A stretch of 64,000 nt of DNA. Origin: Hyperoodon ampullatus. Taxonomy: Eukaryota; Chordata; Mammalia; Artiodactyla; Ziphiidae. The notes beneath the pieces were generated by a model that worked only from the letters and a program-made list of their open reading frames with translations, made no database searches and had not been told where the DNA came from. Positions 22,532 to 34,829 of the stretch are shown here, piece by piece (the first letter of the stretch is position 1; every line of letters starts with the position of its first letter). Location of the stretch: NCBI GenBank assembly GCA_949752795.1, contig OX457072.1:620001-684000 (forward strand), read 5' to 3'. Position numbers and translations under genes: made by a program.

Positions 22532-22839
22532 AAAAAAGTTTGTTTCAAAAGTAGTTAACTGTTTTAAAAGAGCAAATGTATTTATAAGTAAATCTTTGCG
22601 ATATTATTGTAAGACGGGACTTCAGGACTGGGTTTGGAAGTGTATTCTTGTTTACACAGTCTTTGCTGACTTGTGTAAGAGCAGATGTTATTTTCAGTTT
22701 AAGTTGGAACTCAGCAAAGTTTGAAACTACAGAAGGGGAGAGAGGTCCTTATGGCTTGTATAGGTCCTTATACATATATTGGAATAGTAGTGCTCATGGA
22801 AAGTACATTATGAATCATTTAGGCTCTAAGCAAAGTATA

Positions 22840-22965
22840 TTTTATAGATGAGCACTGTCTAGATATGAAATGACTTTCACAAGATTACTTAGCTAGATGC
22901 TGAGTCCAGAGCTAGTTTCTTGATTTCAGGTTCTTTGATGCTGCTTCTGTATCACGCTGTATTCT
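22840..22965 (-). repeat. MIR fragment
   Basis: Antisense MIR-like text around tttatagatgagcactgtc and acttagctagatgctgagtc. Confidence 0.5.
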
Positions 22966-23452
22966 ATCAACTTTTTGGTTGCTTCATGTAAGTGGAATCA
23001 TACAGCATTTGTCTTTTTCTTTGTGACTTATTTCTCAGCATAATACTCTCTAGGTCCATCCGTGTTGTCGCAAATGGCAAGATTTCATTCTCTTTTTATG
23101 GCTGAATGGTATTACAGTGTATTTGTGTGTGTGTGTGTGTGCACACACGTGTGTGCACCTTCCACATCATCTTTATCCATTCATGTATTGATGGGAATTT
23201 ATGTTGCTTTCGTATCTTGGCTATTGTGCATAATGCTGCAATGAACATAAGGGTGCATATATCTTTTTGAAATAGTGCTTTTGTTCTCTTCGGATAAATA
23301 GCCAGGAGTGGAGTTGCTGAATTGTATGGTAGTTCTATTTTTAATTTTTTGAGGAACCTCCATACTGTTTTCCATAGTGGCTGCAGCAATTTACATTCCC
23401 ACCAACAGTGCACAAGGGTTCCCTTTTCTCCACATTCTTGCCAACTTGTTTT
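22966..23452 (-). repeat. Older L1 fragment, downstream part (host of the full-length L1)
   Basis: Reverse complement of the ORF2 C-terminal region of an older L1, with decayed reading frame and an internal GT repeat (about 23122-23155). It runs to the TSD at 23453 and resumes at 29477, so the full-length L1 was inserted into it. Confidence 0.85.
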
Positions 23453-23537
23453 TTGTTGTCTTTTTTTTTTTTTTTTTTTTTTATTTTTTTTTTTTTATTT
23501 TTTTTTTTTTATTTTTTTTTTATTTTTTATTTTTTGC

Positions 23538-23842
23538 TTTATCACAAATTTAATCAGTTATATGTATACATATGTTCCCATATCCCCTCCCTTTTGCGTC
23601 TCCCTCCCACCCTCCCTATCCCACCCCTCCAGGCGGTCACAAAGCACCGAGCTGATCTCCCTGTGCTATGCGGCTGCTTCCCACTAGCTATCTACCTTAC
23701 GTTTGGTAGTGTATATATGTCCATGCCGCTCTTTCACTTTGTCACAGCTTACCCTTCCCCCTCCCCATATCCTCAAGTCCATTCTCTAGTAGGTCTGTGT
23801 CTTTATTCCTGTCTTACCCCTATGTTCTTCATGACCTTTTTC
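23538..23842 (-). other. L1 3' UTR with G-rich tract
   Basis: Between the ORF2 stop and the A-rich tail. On the element strand, the stretch complementary to 23576-23640 has at least six runs of three or more G separated by short spacers, a potential G-quadruplex. Such tracts are a recurrent feature of mammalian L1 3' UTRs. Confidence 0.7.
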
Positions 23843-26800
23843 TTAAATTCCATATATATGTGTCAGCATACAGTATTTGTCTTTCTCTTTCTGACTTACT
23901 TCACTCTGTATGACAGACTCTAGGTCCATCCACCTCATTACAAATAGTTCAATTTCATTTCTTTTTATGGCTGAGTAATATTCCATTGTATGTATGTGCC
24001 ACATCTTCTTTACCCATTCATCCAATGATGGACACTTAGGTTGTTTCCATCTCCGGGCTATTGTAAATAGGGCTGCTATGAACATTTTGGTACATGTCTC
24101 TTTTTGAATTATGGTTTTCTCAGGGTATATGCCCAGTAGTGGGATTGCAGGGTCATATGGTAGTTCTATTTGTAGTTTTTTAAGGAACCTCCATACCGTT
24201 CTCCATAGTGGCTGTACCAATTCACATTCCCACCAGCAGTGCAAGAGTGTTCCCTTTTTTCCACACCCTCTCCAGCATTTATTGTTTCTAGATTTTTTGA
24301 TGATGGCCATTCTGACTGGTGTGAGATGATATCTCATTGTAGTTTTGATTTGCATTTCTCTAATTAGTAAAGATGTTGAGCATCCTTTCATGTGTTTGTT
24401 GGCAGTCTGTATATCTTCTGTGGAGAAATGTCTATTTAGGTCTTCTGCCCATTTTTGGATTGGGTTGTTTGTTTTTTTGTTATTGAGCTGCATGAGCTGC
24501 TTATAAATTTTGGAGATTAATCCTTTGTCAGTTGCTTCATTTGCAAATATTTTCTCCCATTCTGAGGGTTGTCTTTTGGTCTTGTTTATGGTTTCCTTTG
24601 CTGTGCAAAAGCTTTTAAGTTTCATTAGGTCCCATGTGTTTATTTTTGTCTTTATTTCCATTTCTCTAGGAGGTGGGTCAAAAAGGATCTTGCTGTGATT
24701 TATGTCATAGAGTGTTCTGCCTATGTTGTCCTCTAAGAGTTTGATAGTGTCTGGCCTTACATTTAGGTCTTTAATCCATTTTGAGCTTATTTTTGTGTAT
24801 GGTGTTAGGGAGTGATCGAATCTCATACTTTTACATGTCCCTGTCCAGTTTTCCCAACACCACTTATTGAAGAGACTGTCCTTTCTCCACTGTACATTCC
24901 TGCCTCCTTTATCAAAGATAAGGTGACCATATGTCCGTGGGTTTATCTCTGGGCTTTCTATCCTGTTCCATTGATCTATCTTTCTGTTTCTGTGCCAGTA
25001 CCATACTGTCTTGATTACTGCAGCTTTGTAGTATAGTCTGAAGTCAGGGAGCCTGATTCCTCCAGCTCCATTTTTCGTTCTCAAGATTGCTTTGGCTATT
25101 CGGGGTCTTTTGTGTTTCCATACAAATTGTGAAATTTTTTGTTCTAGTTCTGTGAAAAATGCCAGTGGTATTTTGATAGGGATTGCATTGAATCTGTAGA
25201 TTGCTTTGGGTAGTAGAGTCATTTTCACAATGTTGATTCTTCCAATCCAAGAACATGGTACATCTCTCCATCTATTTGTATCATCTTTAATTTCTTTCAT
25301 CAGTGTCTTATAATTTTCTGCATACAGGTCTTTTGTCTCCTTAGGTAGGTTTATTCCTAGATATTTTATTCTTTTTGTTGCAATGGTAAATGGGAGTGTT
25401 TCCTTGATTTCACTTTCAGATTTTTCATCATTAGTATATAGGAATGCCAGAGATTTCTGTGCATTAATTTTGTATCCTGCAACTTTACCAAATTCATTGA
25501 TTAGCTCTAGTAGTTTTCTGGTAGCATCTTTAGGATTCTCTATGTATAGTATCATGTCATCTGCAAACAGTGACAGCTTTACTTCTTCTTTTCCAATTTG
25601 GATTCCTTTTATTTGCTTTTCTTCTCTGATTGCTGTGGCTAAAACTTCCAAAACTATGTTGAATAAGAGTGGTGAGAGTGGGCAACCTTGTCTTGTTCCT
25701 GATCTTAGTGGAAATGGTTTCAGTTTTTCACCATTGAGGACGATGCTGGCTGTGGGTTTGTCATATATGGCCTTTATTATGTTGAGGAAAGTTCCCTCTA
25801 TGCCTACTTTCTGCAGGGTTTTTATCATGAATGGGTGTTGAATTTTGTCGAAAGCTTTCTCTGCATCTATTGAGATGATCATATGGTTTTTCTCCTTCAA
25901 TTTGTTAATATGGTGTATCACGTTGATTGATTTGCGTATATTGAAGAATCCTTGCATTCCTGGGATAAACCCCACTTGATCATGGTGTATGATCCTTTTA
26001 ATGTGCTGTTGGATTCTGTTTGCTAGTATTTTGTTGAGGATTTTTGCATCTATGTTCATCAGTGATATTGGCCTGTAGTTTTCTTTCTTTGTGACATCCT
26101 TGTCTGGTTTTGGTATCAAGGTGATGGTGGCCTCGTAGAATGAGTTTGGGAGTGTTCCTCCCTCTGCTATATTTTGGAAGAGTTTGAGAAGGATAGGCGT
26201 TAGCTCTTCTCTAAATGCTTGATAGAATTCGCCTGTGAAGCCATCTGGTCCTGGGCTTTTGTTTGTTGGAAGATTTTTTATCACAGTTTCAATTTCAGTG
26301 CTTGTGATTGGTCTGTTCATATGTTCTATTTCTTCCTGATTCAGTCTTGGCAGGTTGTGCATTTCTAAGAATTTGTCCATTTCTTCCAGGTTGTCCATTT
26401 TATTGGCATAGAGTTGCTTATAGTAATCTCTCACGATCTTTTGTATTTCTGCAGTGTCAGTTGTTACTTCTCCTTTTTCATTTCTAATTCTATTGATTTG
26501 AGTCTTCTCCCTTTTTTTCTTGATGAGTCTGGCTAATGGTTTATCAATTTTGTTTATCTTCTCAAAGAACCAGCTTTTAGTTTTATTGATCTTTGCTATT
26601 GTTTCCTTCATTTCTTTTTCATTTATTTCTGATCTGATTTTTATGATTTCTTTCCTTCTGCTAACTTTGGGATGTTTTTGTTCTTCTTTCTCTAATTGCT
26701 TTAGGTGCAAGGTTAGGTTGTTTAGTCGAGATATTTCCTGTTTCTTAAGGTGGGATTGTATTGCTATAAACTTCCCTCTTAGAACTGCTTTTGCTGCATC

Positions 26801-27661
26801 CCATAGGTTTTGGGTCGTCGTGTCTCCATTGTCATTTGTTTCTAGGTATTTTTTTATTTCCTCTTTGATTTCTTCAGTGATCACTTCGTTATTAAGTAAT
26901 GTATTGTTTAGCCTCCATGTGTTTGTATTTTTTATAGCTCTTTTCCTGTAATTGATATCTAGTCTCATAGCATTGTGGTCGGAAAAGATACTTGATACAA
27001 TTTCAATTTTCTTAAATTTACCAAGGCTTGATTTGTGACCCAAGATATGATCTATCCTGGAGAATGTTCCATGAGCACTTGAGAAAAATGTGTATTCTGT
27101 TGTTTTTGGATGGAATGTCCTATAAATATCAATTAAGTCCATCTTGTTTAATGTATCATTTAAAGCTTGTGTTTCCTTATTTATTTTCATTTTGGATGAT
27201 CTGTCCATTGGTGAAAGTGGGGTGTTAAAGTCCCCTACTATGATTGTGTTACTGTCGATTTCTCCTTTTATGGCTGTTAGTGTTTGCCTTATGTATTGAG
27301 GTGCTCCTATGTTGGGTGCATAAATATTTACAATTGTTATATCTTCTTCTTGGATCGATCCCTTGATCATTATGTAGTGTCCTTCTTTGTCTCTTCTAGT
27401 AGTCTTTATTTTAAAGTCTATTTTGTCTGATATGAGAATTGCTACTCCAGCTTTCTTTTGGTTTCCATTTGCATGGAATATCTTTTTCCATCCCCTTACT
27501 TTCAGTCTGTATGTGTCTCTAGGTCTGAAGTGGGTCTCTTGTAGACAGCATATATATGGGTCTTGTTTTTGTATCCATTCAGCCAATCTGTGTCTTTTGG
27601 TGGGAGCGTTTAGTCCATTTACATTTAAGGTAATTATCGATATGTATGTTCCTATTCCCAT
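23843..27661 (-). CDS. L1 ORF2 protein (endonuclease-reverse transcriptase), intact
   Basis: ORF2p, 1272 residues from ATG at 27661 to a stop at 23843, close to the human length of 1275. It nicks target DNA and primes reverse transcription of L1 RNA, and acts in trans on SINE RNAs. The apurinic-like endonuclease domain (1-240) keeps its catalytic set: Asn14, Glu42 in LQETH, Asp144 and Asn146 in GDFNT, Asp204 in RIDHI and His229 in SDHN. The reverse transcriptase (about 450-770) has Asp599 in SIDAEKAFD and the FADD box with Asp701/Asp702. The C-terminal zinc-knuckle-like motif is C-x3-C-x7-H-x4-C at residues 1129-1146. All the residues I know to be essential are present, so the enzyme could be active. 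Translation in primate and rodent L1s occurs by reinitiation after ORF1; the short spacer fits that. Confidence 0.95.
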   Translation of the reverse strand: MGIGTYISIITLNVNGLNAPTKRHRLAEWIQKQDPYICCLQETHFRPRDTYRLKVRGWKKIFHANGNQKKAGVAILISDKIDFKIKTTRRDKEGHYIMIKGSIQEEDITIVNIYAPNIGAPQYIRQTLTAIKGEIDSNTIIVGDFNTPLSPMDRSSKMKINKETQALNDTLNKMDLIDIYRTFHPKTTEYTFFSSAHGTFSRIDHILGHKSSLGKFKKIEIVSSIFSDHNAMRLDINYRKRAIKNTNTWRLNNTLLNNEVITEEIKEEIKKYLETNDNGDTTTQNLWDAAKAVLRGKFIAIQSHLKKQEISRLNNLTLHLKQLEKEEQKHPKVSRRKEIIKIRSEINEKEMKETIAKINKTKSWFFEKINKIDKPLARLIKKKREKTQINRIRNEKGEVTTDTAEIQKIVRDYYKQLYANKMDNLEEMDKFLEMHNLPRLNQEEIEHMNRPITSTEIETVIKNLPTNKSPGPDGFTGEFYQAFREELTPILLKLFQNIAEGGTLPNSFYEATITLIPKPDKDVTKKENYRPISLMNIDAKILNKILANRIQQHIKRIIHHDQVGFIPGMQGFFNIRKSINVIHHINKLKEKNHMIISIDAEKAFDKIQHPFMIKTLQKVGIEGTFLNIIKAIYDKPTASIVLNGEKLKPFPLRSGTRQGCPLSPLLFNIVLEVLATAIREEKQIKGIQIGKEEVKLSLFADDMILYIENPKDATRKLLELINEFGKVAGYKINAQKSLAFLYTNDEKSESEIKETLPFTIATKRIKYLGINLPKETKDLYAENYKTLMKEIKDDTNRWRDVPCSWIGRINIVKMTLLPKAIYRFNAIPIKIPLAFFTELEQKISQFVWKHKRPRIAKAILRTKNGAGGIRLPDFRLYYKAAVIKTVWYWHRNRKIDQWNRIESPEINPRTYGHLIFDKGGRNVQWRKDSLFNKWCWENWTGTCKSMRFDHSLTPYTKISSKWIKDLNVRPDTIKLLEDNIGRTLYDINHSKILFDPPPREMEIKTKINTWDLMKLKSFCTAKETINKTKRQPSEWEKIFANEATDKGLISKIYKQLMQLNNKKTNNPIQKWAEDLNRHFSTEDIQTANKHMKGCSTSLLIREMQIKTTMRYHLTPVRMAIIKKSRNNKCWRGCGKKGTLLHCWWECELVQPLWRTVWRFLKKLQIELPYDPAIPLLGIYPEKTIIQKETCTKMFIAALFTIARRWKQPKCPSLDEWVKKMWHIHTMEYYSAIKRNEIELFVMRWMDLESVIQSEVSQKEKDKYCMLTHIYGI

Positions 27662-27719
27662 TTTCTTAATTGTTTTGGGTTCGTTATTGTAGGTCTTTTC
27701 CTTCTGTTGTGTTTCTTGC

Positions 27720-28613
27720 CTAGAGAAGTTCCTTTAGCATTTGTTGTAAAGCTGGTTTGGTGGTGCTGAACTCTCTCAGCTTTTGCTTGTCTGTAAACGT
27801 TTTAATTTCTCCATCAAATCTGAATGAGATCCTTGCTGGGTAGAGTAATCTTGGTTGCAGGTTTCTCTCCTTCATCACTTTAATTATGTCCTGCCACTCC
27901 CTTCTGGCTTGTAGAGTTTCTGCTGAGAGATCAGCTGTTATCCTGATGGGGATTCCCTTGTGTGTTATTTGTTGTTTTTGCCTTGCTGCTTTTAATATGA
28001 TTTCTTTGTGTTTAATTTTTGACAGTTTGATTAATATGTGTCTTGGCGTATTTCTCCTTGGATTTATTCTGTATGGGACTCTCTGTGCTTCTTGGACTTG
28101 ATTAACTATTTCCTTTCCCATATTAGGGAAGTTTTCAACTATAATCTCTTCAAATATTTTCTCAGTCCCTTTCTTTTTCTCTTCTTCTTCTGGAACCCCT
28201 ATAATTCGAATGTTGGTGCGTTTAATGTTGTCCCAGAGGTCTCTGATATTGTCCTCTGTTCTTTTCATTCTTTTCTCTTTATTTTGCTCTGCATTAGTTA
28301 TTTCCACTATTTTATCTTCCACCTCACTTATCCGTTCTTCTGCCTCAGTTATTCTGCTATTGATCCCATCTAGAGTATTTTTCATTTCATTTATTGTGTT
28401 TTTAATCGATGCTTGATTCATCTTTAGTTCTACTAGGTCCTTGTTAACTGTTTCTTGCATTTTGTCTATTCTATTTCCAAGATTTTGGATCATCTTTACT
28501 ATCATTATTCTGAATTCTTTTTCAGATAGACTGCCTATTACCTCTTCATTTGTTAGGTCTGGTGGGTTTTTATCTTGCTCCTTCTCCTGCTGTGTGTTTT
28601 TCTGTCTTCTCAT
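27720..28613 (-). CDS. L1 ORF1 protein (RNA-binding chaperone), intact
   Basis: ORF1p of the full-length L1: 297 residues from ATG at 28613 (context agcaaaATGa) to TAG at 27720. Family knowledge: ORF1p is a trimeric RNA-binding nucleic-acid chaperone that coats L1 RNA in the cytoplasmic ribonucleoprotein. Visible domains: a charged N-terminus (1-30), a heptad-rich coiled coil (about 35-125, with repeated I/L/V spacing such as [11 protein letters not shown]), an RRM beginning near [10 protein letters not shown], and a C-terminal domain with the conserved [15 protein letters not shown] block. It is shorter than human ORF1p (338 residues), the difference lying in the variable N-terminal and coiled-coil part. 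ORF2 follows 58 bp downstream on the same RNA. No stop or frameshift interrupts it. Confidence 0.94.
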   Translation of the reverse strand: MRRQKNTQQEKEQDKNPPDLTNEEVIGSLSEKEFRIMIVKMIQNLGNRIDKMQETVNKDLVELKMNQASIKNTINEMKNTLDGINSRITEAEERISEVEDKIVEITNAEQNKEKRMKRTEDNIRDLWDNIKRTNIRIIGVPEEEEKKKGTEKIFEEIIVENFPNMGKEIVNQVQEAQRVPYRINPRRNTPRHILIKLSKIKHKEIILKAARQKQQITHKGIPIRITADLSAETLQARREWQDIIKVMKERNLQPRLLYPARISFRFDGEIKTFTDKQKLREFSTTKPALQQMLKELL

Positions 28614-29476
28614 TTTGCTTATGTTACTGTGTTTGGGGTCTCCTTTTTGCCGGCTGCAGGTTCGTAGTTCCTGTTGTTTTTGGTGTCTGTCCCCAGTGGC
28701 TAAGGTTGGTTTAGTGGGTTGTGTAGGTTTCCTGGTCGAGGGGACTAGTGCCTGTGTTCTGGTGGATGAGGCTGGATCTTGTCTTTCTGGTGGGCAGGTC
28801 CACGTCTGGTGGTGTGTTTTGGGGTGTCTGCAGACTTTTTATGATTTTAGGCCACCTCTCTGCTAATGGGTGGCGTTGTGTTCCTGTCTTGCTAGTTGTT
28901 TGGCATAGGGTGTCCAGCACTGTAGCTTGCTGGTCGTTGAGTGAAGCTGGGTGCTGGTGTTGAGATGGAGATCTCTGGAAGATTTTCGCCGTTTGATATT
29001 ATGTGGAGCTGGGAGGTCTCTTGTGGACCAGTGTCCTGAAGTTGGCTCTCCCACCTCAGAGGCACAGTACTGACTCCTGGCTCCTCAATTTGGGATGATT
29101 TGTTGTCTATTCATGTATTCCACAGATGCAGGGTACATCAAGTTGATTGTGGAGCTTTAATCCGCTGCTTCTGAGGCTGCTGGGAGAGGTTTCCCTTTCT
29201 CTTCTTTGTTCTCACAGCTCCCGGGTCTCAGCTTTGGATTTGGCCCCGCCTCTGCGTGTAGGTCGCCGGAGGGCGTCTGTTCTTCGCTCAGACAGGAAAG
29301 GGTTAAAGGAGCAGCCTCTTCGGGAACTCTGGCTCACTCAGGCCGGGCGGGAGGGAGGGGCACGGAGTGCGGGGCGAGCCTACAGCGGCAGAGGTCGGCG
29401 TGACGTTGCACCAGCCCGAGGCGCGCCGTGCGTTCTCCCAGGGAAGCCGCCCCTGGATCCCGGGACCCCGGCAGTC
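28614..29476 (-). promoter_or_regulatory. L1 5' UTR / internal promoter
   Basis: About 860 bp upstream of ORF1, GC- and CpG-rich at its 5' end (29200-29476), ending exactly at the TSD, which suggests the element is not 5' truncated. In mammalian L1s this region holds the internal RNA polymerase II promoter. I see no human-type YY1 site at the first bases. As the element is antisense, any antisense activity would transcribe in the UBE2V2 direction. Confidence 0.75.
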
Positions 29477-29489
29477 TTGTTGTCTTTTT

Positions 29490-30110
29490 GATGACAGCAA
29501 TTCTGACAGGTGTGAGGTGGTATCTCATTGTGGTTTTGATTTGCATTTCCCTGATGATTAGTGATGTTGAGCATCATCTTTTCATGTGCTTGTTGGCCAT
29601 CTGTGTGTCTTTGGAAAGATGTCTTATTCAGATCCTCTGCCCATGTTTTAAATCAGGTTGCTTTTTTGGATGTTGAGTTGTATGAGTTCTTTGTGTATTT
29701 TGGATATTAATCCATTATCAGATGTAGTGTTTGCAAATGTCTTCTCCCATTCTATAGGCTTCCTTTTTGTTATGTTGAGAGTTTCCTTCACTGTGCAAAG
29801 CTTTTAGTTTGATGTAGTCTCATTTGCTTATTTTTGCTTTTTTTCCCCTTGCCTGAGGAGACATCCAAAAAATTATTGCTAAGACTGATGTCAAAGAGCA
29901 TATTGCCTAAGTTTTCTTCTAGAAATGTTAAGGCTTCAGGTGTTACGTTTAAGCCGTTGATGGATTTTGAGTTTACTTTTGTGTGTGGTGTGAGGGAGTA
30001 GTCCAGTTTGATTTTTGTGCGTGTAGCTGTCCGGTTTCCCCAGCACCATTTATTGAAGTCACTGTCTTCATTGTATGTTCTTGTCTCCTTTGTTGTAGAT
30101 TAATTGCCCA
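29490..30110 (-). repeat. Older L1 fragment, upstream part (host of the full-length L1)
   Basis: Continuation of the 22966-23452 element beyond the inserted L1: typical antisense ORF2 text (gatgacagcaattctgacag, then ttgatttgcatttccc). The frame is broken. Confidence 0.85.
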
Positions 30111-30139
30111 CATAAGTGCGGGTTCATTTCTGGTTTGCC

Positions 30140-30345
30140 CGTCTTAAAAAATTTGCGTTATTTGTCTCTTTATTGTTGAGTAGTAAGAGTTCTTATATAT
30201 TCTAGATACAAGTTCCTTATTAGATGCACGGTTTGTAAATATTTTCTCTCATTCTGTAGGTTTTTTGATTTTCTTGATGGTATCCTTTGAAACCCCGAAG
30301 TTTTAAATTTTGATAAAGTCCAATTTATCTATTTTTTTCTACTTT
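30140..30345 (-). repeat. L1 ORF2 fragment
   Basis: Antisense ORF2-derived sequence that repeats a segment already present in the preceding fragment, so it is a separate old L1 piece. Confidence 0.65.
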
Positions 30346-32939
30346 ATTAAGATGAAAAGTCTGGCTTTTGGTATGTACTTCATCGTCTATCTGACTCTTT
30401 GTTTTAAAAACATCATGTTGACATGTGTAAGTTCTAAGTGATGATCTGGTTATGATTATTATCCAGGATTACCACATGACAGAGGGTAGGGGTCTCAGCC
30501 CTGCCTTGCCAGGTGTGAGGTTTAACATTAACAGAGTTACATAGCCAGATAGCAGGCATGCTTCAAGCAGTTTATTCGTTGTATAAGTATGTAATTATGC
30601 CATAAATTTTTTTCAGTCTATTGACTGGAATGTTATTGAAAAGTACCAACGATGCATAGCTTGGTTTACTGTTTGTTATTCATGGTAGTGTCACCTGCTA
30701 ACTAAATTATCAGTTACAGCTTACTAAACAGTATTGATGTAAGTGGTTGTTTCCTGAGAGCATATACTTAAGTTATTGAAAAGTTTTTAATTTTCTCAAG
30801 TGTTCACCCTGCCAGCAGTGACTTGGCAGGATATTTCCTTTGCTTCTAACTGCAGCTCCCTGGTGTCACAGGAGAGCCCCTGTACCCTGTAGGTGGTCTC
30901 CGTCAGAGGGAGGTGTGGCAGTCCTCACTCCACTTGGAAGTCCCTGCTGGAGAGGAAGCAGAGTATGTTGTGGTTCACCTAGCTTTCTGCCACTCCCGAG
31001 TTTATTCTCAGGGAGGCATTCCTTCTTAGTTCTGAAGTAAACATTGCTTGCAGGTTTCCTGGAGAATATTAAGGAACTCTGTTCTCCCTGGTTAGTCTGC
31101 CTCATTGAGATATCAGTAGTGTGTCTGAGCAAAATCTCTTGTGGTAGCTTATTGCATTTGAATGTGTCCGCCTACATGGTCGTCCTCACCCATCACCACC
31201 GCCAAGATGCTGGGGAAGATTCTGTGTTCAGAATCGGCATCACCGGCTTCAGGACTGGCCCATAAGTGTAGACAGAAAGGTTGAAAGTAAGCGTCTGCTG
31301 TAAACGCACCACGTGTTTATTGAGTGGCTCCGATGTTGTCATTTCCTTATGGTGCAGTTTATATGTGAGTGATTTAATAATGAGAAAACAAATGGCTCAA
31401 GTAAAATCTAGTTTTCCCCCTTTGTGTATTATAATGTTTTACTTTTAAATTTTGTTTTGAGTTTACTTTTCTGAAGTGAAGCGGTACTAAAAGGATATTT
31501 TGTGTTCAAATACTTTCATTAAATAAACACATGAAGCTGCATATTTTTTCCTTACCTGAGTTAGTATACAGCACATAGGCTGTAAGAAGAGTTGTAGAAT
31601 TTTGGGATAGTGGCTGGGGACAGAGTGGTTTTGGCTGTCACCTAAAGAGTACCAGTAGCATGATTCACATTCTACTGCACATAATGCAGCTTCCATACCA
31701 CGGGTTTGAGGCACTTTGCAAATCCTCTAATCCAGAAGATTTGTGTTTGAAGGTGTAGTACAGATGCTTCAGATGTACGTTTGATTTGAAATTTTTTTCA
31801 GATTTATTTTCATCTGCCATATTTCATCAATTCTAAGACAAATTTTAATATCTGAAGTGGATATATGGCTTCAAACAGTGATTTATTCCTATGATTTGGG
31901 GGCTGACTGTGTGGTTTTGCCGGTCTCCCTTCACCTGACGGTGGGCTGGGCCTTGTGCCCAGGCGCCTTGGTTCTAGTCCGCGTGGCCACTCCAGGTGCC
32001 CTGTTTGGACTTCCTCGCATCCCAGTAGTGTCTGGGAGGTCAGAATTTACATGGTGGTTGGCTTCCAAGAAAACCAAACAGAAGCTATAGGGCTCTGATG
32101 AGGCTCGTCCCAGCCCAGAACCGCACCAGCATCGCGTTCTATCGAAACAAGTGGCCAGGCCAGCCCCGAGTCGGGGCGAGGCGAGTAGCCCTGGCCTCTG
32201 ACCAGGAGGGCGTGTGCCTGGAGACAGGAGACAGGTTGTTCACAGCCGGCTCTGAGGCCGGCTGCACTCCGTGTGCTTTGTTCTTGAGGCTGGATTTCAC
32301 AGACTGGACTATAAATCAAAGTGTATAAATATTTAAAAATTCTTGTTATATTTTGTCAAATTCCCTCTTCAGCAAGGTGTAGTCAATTTCCAGTGATGTG
32401 TAAGGATGGATAAATGTGGTTTATCCACTGTCTTGCCAGCGTTGTGTTTACTGTGCTTTTAATTTTATTTTTTGATGGGAGTACAGTAATGTCATTTTTT
32501 TTTTAAGCTGCATGTTTTTCTTATTTTCTCTTTTGGTTCATTTTCTTGTTGGATTATCAGTTGTATTTCATATCTATGAAATACATATCCATTTACTACT
32601 TCAGTGTAACTGGTTATTGATATTATAGGGTTTTAATATTTTAAAAATCAACTTAAAATTTTTATACCTTATGTTTATTACTTTTTCCCTTCTGTTTTTT
32701 TTTTTTTTTTTTTTTTTGACTTCTTAAGATAGGGTCATGTCTGATGTTCTGAAACAGTCCTCCAAATGGAATTCAAGAATCCTAAACTTGGGAGGAGCTT
32801 TAGGAATAACGTGGTTCTGCAAGGGTTCTGAAGCTGAGGATGGAGGTGGGGCAGAGACCTGGGGCAGGGTTTTTCCTTTCTCTCCGGTCCAGCCGGACCC
32901 CTCCTGAAGTAGGCTTCTATGTGCGGGTCAGTGAGCTGG

Positions 32940-33065
32940 GTTGGGGTAGGCTCATGTAGTGTAGTCCTGCATTTTACATCAAAGTCCGCAGAGTGTAAGA
33001 AAAAGACACTTTGCCCAAAGTCACCTTTCTAGTTTTGTGGTAGAGCAAAACTGCTACTTCAGGAA
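32940..33065 (-). repeat. MIR fragment
   Basis: Antisense, diverged: gcccaaagtcacctttctag. Confidence 0.45.
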
Positions 33066-33089
33066 ACTTTCCTGTTGCTTTTGTCATAT

Positions 33090-33245
33090 AAGTGCTTCTC
33101 ATACGCTGTGATTTCTGTGTCTTGCTGACCTGATACACTGTCGGCTCCATGAGGGCTGGGACTGGGACTGTCAGTGTGAGATCCCATGGCCTAGCACAGT
33201 TTCTAGCTCGTGCTTGATGTTTAGTTTTGGTTATTGGAGATAAAT
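33090..33245 (+). repeat. L2 3' end
   Basis: ggctccatgagggctgggac followed by tggcctagcacagtttctag, the L2 3' consensus order. Confidence 0.6.
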
Positions 33246-33651
33246 AAAATCACAGAATTAACAACAATAAAACGAACCACGTTTTTCTTAGTGGAGGCGT
33301 TGAACGTTTTTTCCCTGATTGCTCTTTCATCACAGCTGATGTTGTTCTCTCCTCTGCCCTCCTGTCCTTGAAGTCTGTGCTTAAACCCCTCCCTTGGTCT
33401 TCACCGCCGCAGGTGAAGTCTGAATTTGCAAGCACACCTGTCCTTCCAGGCAGTTTCTGGCTCTTTGCTCATTTATCCTCAACTGCTATCCCCAAACATT
33501 GCCTTCCATTCTCTCCTTGTTTGGGTACTGTTTCTCCTTTTCTTTTAGATGAAAGATTTTTAAACACCAGAAAAATGCATGAATACACATGCACCCACCC
33601 CCAGCTCTCTCAAACGCTAATAAATTATTGTTGCTTCAGGTTTTCTGGGTT

Positions 33652-33869
33652 GTTTTTTTTTTTTTTTTTTTTTTTTTGCGGTACGCGGGCCTCTCACCGT
33701 TGTGGCCTCTCCCGTTGCGGAGCACAGGCTCCGGACGCGCAGGCTCAGCGGCCATGGCCCACGGGCCCAGCTGCTCCGTGGCACGTGGGATCCTCCCAGA
33801 CCTGGGGCACGAACCCGCGTCCCCTGCATCGGCAGGCGGACTCTCAACCACTGCGCCACCAGGGAAGCC
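33652..33869 (-). repeat. CHR SINE, GC-rich form, in intron 1
   Basis: Antisense copy with a T25-like tail and intact head ccaccagggaagccc. Confidence 0.93.
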
Positions 33870-34153
33870 CAGACACACTTTTTTTAATGAACCAGTTGAG
33901 AATAAGTTATAGACATGTCCCTCTTCGCTGCTAAATACTTCACTGTGTATGTACTGAAATCCGGGATGTTCTCTTACTTGACAATATAATTATCAAAATC
34001 AAGAAATTAACTTTGGTACCGAACTTTTATCTCTGGGCCCTGTTCAGACTGCCAGTTTTCCGCTAATGTTCTTTAAAGCAAAATAATAACGTATATATTT
34101 TTCTGCTACATGATTCAAGATTGGTCCTCTTTTAGTGTGGATTCCTGCTGACT

Positions 34154-34343
34154 TTTTTTTTTTTTTTTTTGATGTGGACCATTTTTTCAAGTTTTTATTG
34201 AATTTATTGCAGTATTGCTTCTGTTTTATGTTTTGGTTTTTTGGCCACAAGGCGTGTGGGATCCTAGCTGCGACCAGGGACCGAACCCGCACCCCCTGCT
34301 TTGGAAGGCGAAGTCTCAACCTCTGGATTGCCAGGAAAGTCCC
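34154..34343 (-). repeat. Short tRNA-derived SINE in intron 1
   Basis: Antisense copy with TSD cctgctgact at 34144-34153 and 34344-34353. Confidence 0.85.
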
Positions 34344-34829
34344 CCTGCTGACTCTTAATGCTGCCTTTATTACATATCCTGTTTTCATACATGTATCTGT
34401 TTTGGGGCTTTCTTTTTCATTAGTCTGTTTGTCGATTCTTGCACTGACTTCACATTTTCTTAATTACTTTCTTTGGCTGATGGGGAAGTCTTAATATCTA
34501 GGGAAGTTATCCCCTCTGTTTTCTTTTTCTTTAAAAGTTTTCTCCAAACTCCTGCCCCTTAAGTTTTCCATAAGAATATTAGGACTCTTTGTCCTGTTCC
34601 AAGAACAATGCTATTGGAATTTCAGTTTAAATTACAAGAATCTGTGGATTAGTTTGAGGATAATTTATGCATTTGCAGTGAGTTTCTCATGTAGGCAGAT
34701 TGCTCTGTTTATTCAGTTTTTTGACATTCTTTGCTTATGTTTTTTAATATTCTCCACTGACGTCCTGAATATTTTCACCTACTCTCCCCCTGAATGGTTT
34801 CTTTTATGTTGCGCCTGGAGAGTTTCTTC

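Larger units (their letters stand above)
23453..29489 (-). mobile_element. Full-length L1 with both ORFs intact, with flanking target-site duplication
   Basis: A LINE-1 retrotransposon of about 6.0 kb (body 23466-29476), antisense to UBE2V2 in its intron 1. In element order it has a CpG-rich 5' UTR (29476-28614), ORF1 (297 codons), a 58-bp spacer, ORF2 (1272 codons), a roughly 300-bp 3' UTR and an A-rich tail of A runs broken by single T residues (seen as T-rich 23466-23537 on the + strand). TTGTTGTCTTTTT is duplicated at 23453-23465 and 29477-29489 and reads AAAAAGACAACAA on the element strand, as expected from L1 endonuclease cleavage in a T-rich site. The target was an older L1 copy in the same orientation whose sequence resumes across the insertion. 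Open ORFs, a recognisable tail and a perfect TSD point to a recent insertion. Confidence 0.95.
30346..33651. other. Intron 1 sequence, mostly unassigned
   Basis: Contains a T20 run (32698-32717), MIR/L2 relics at 32940-33245, and a GC-richer patch at 31900-32290 with no recognised gene. Confidence 0.45.

Noticed and set aside
23322..28963. Plus-strand ORFs of 60-171 codons between 23.3 and 29 kb
   Set aside because: Shadows of the minus-strand L1 ORF1/ORF2 and its T-rich tail.
33368..33934. 188-codon + strand ORF
   Set aside because: Its second half is antisense SINE sequence and its first half has no recognised family.
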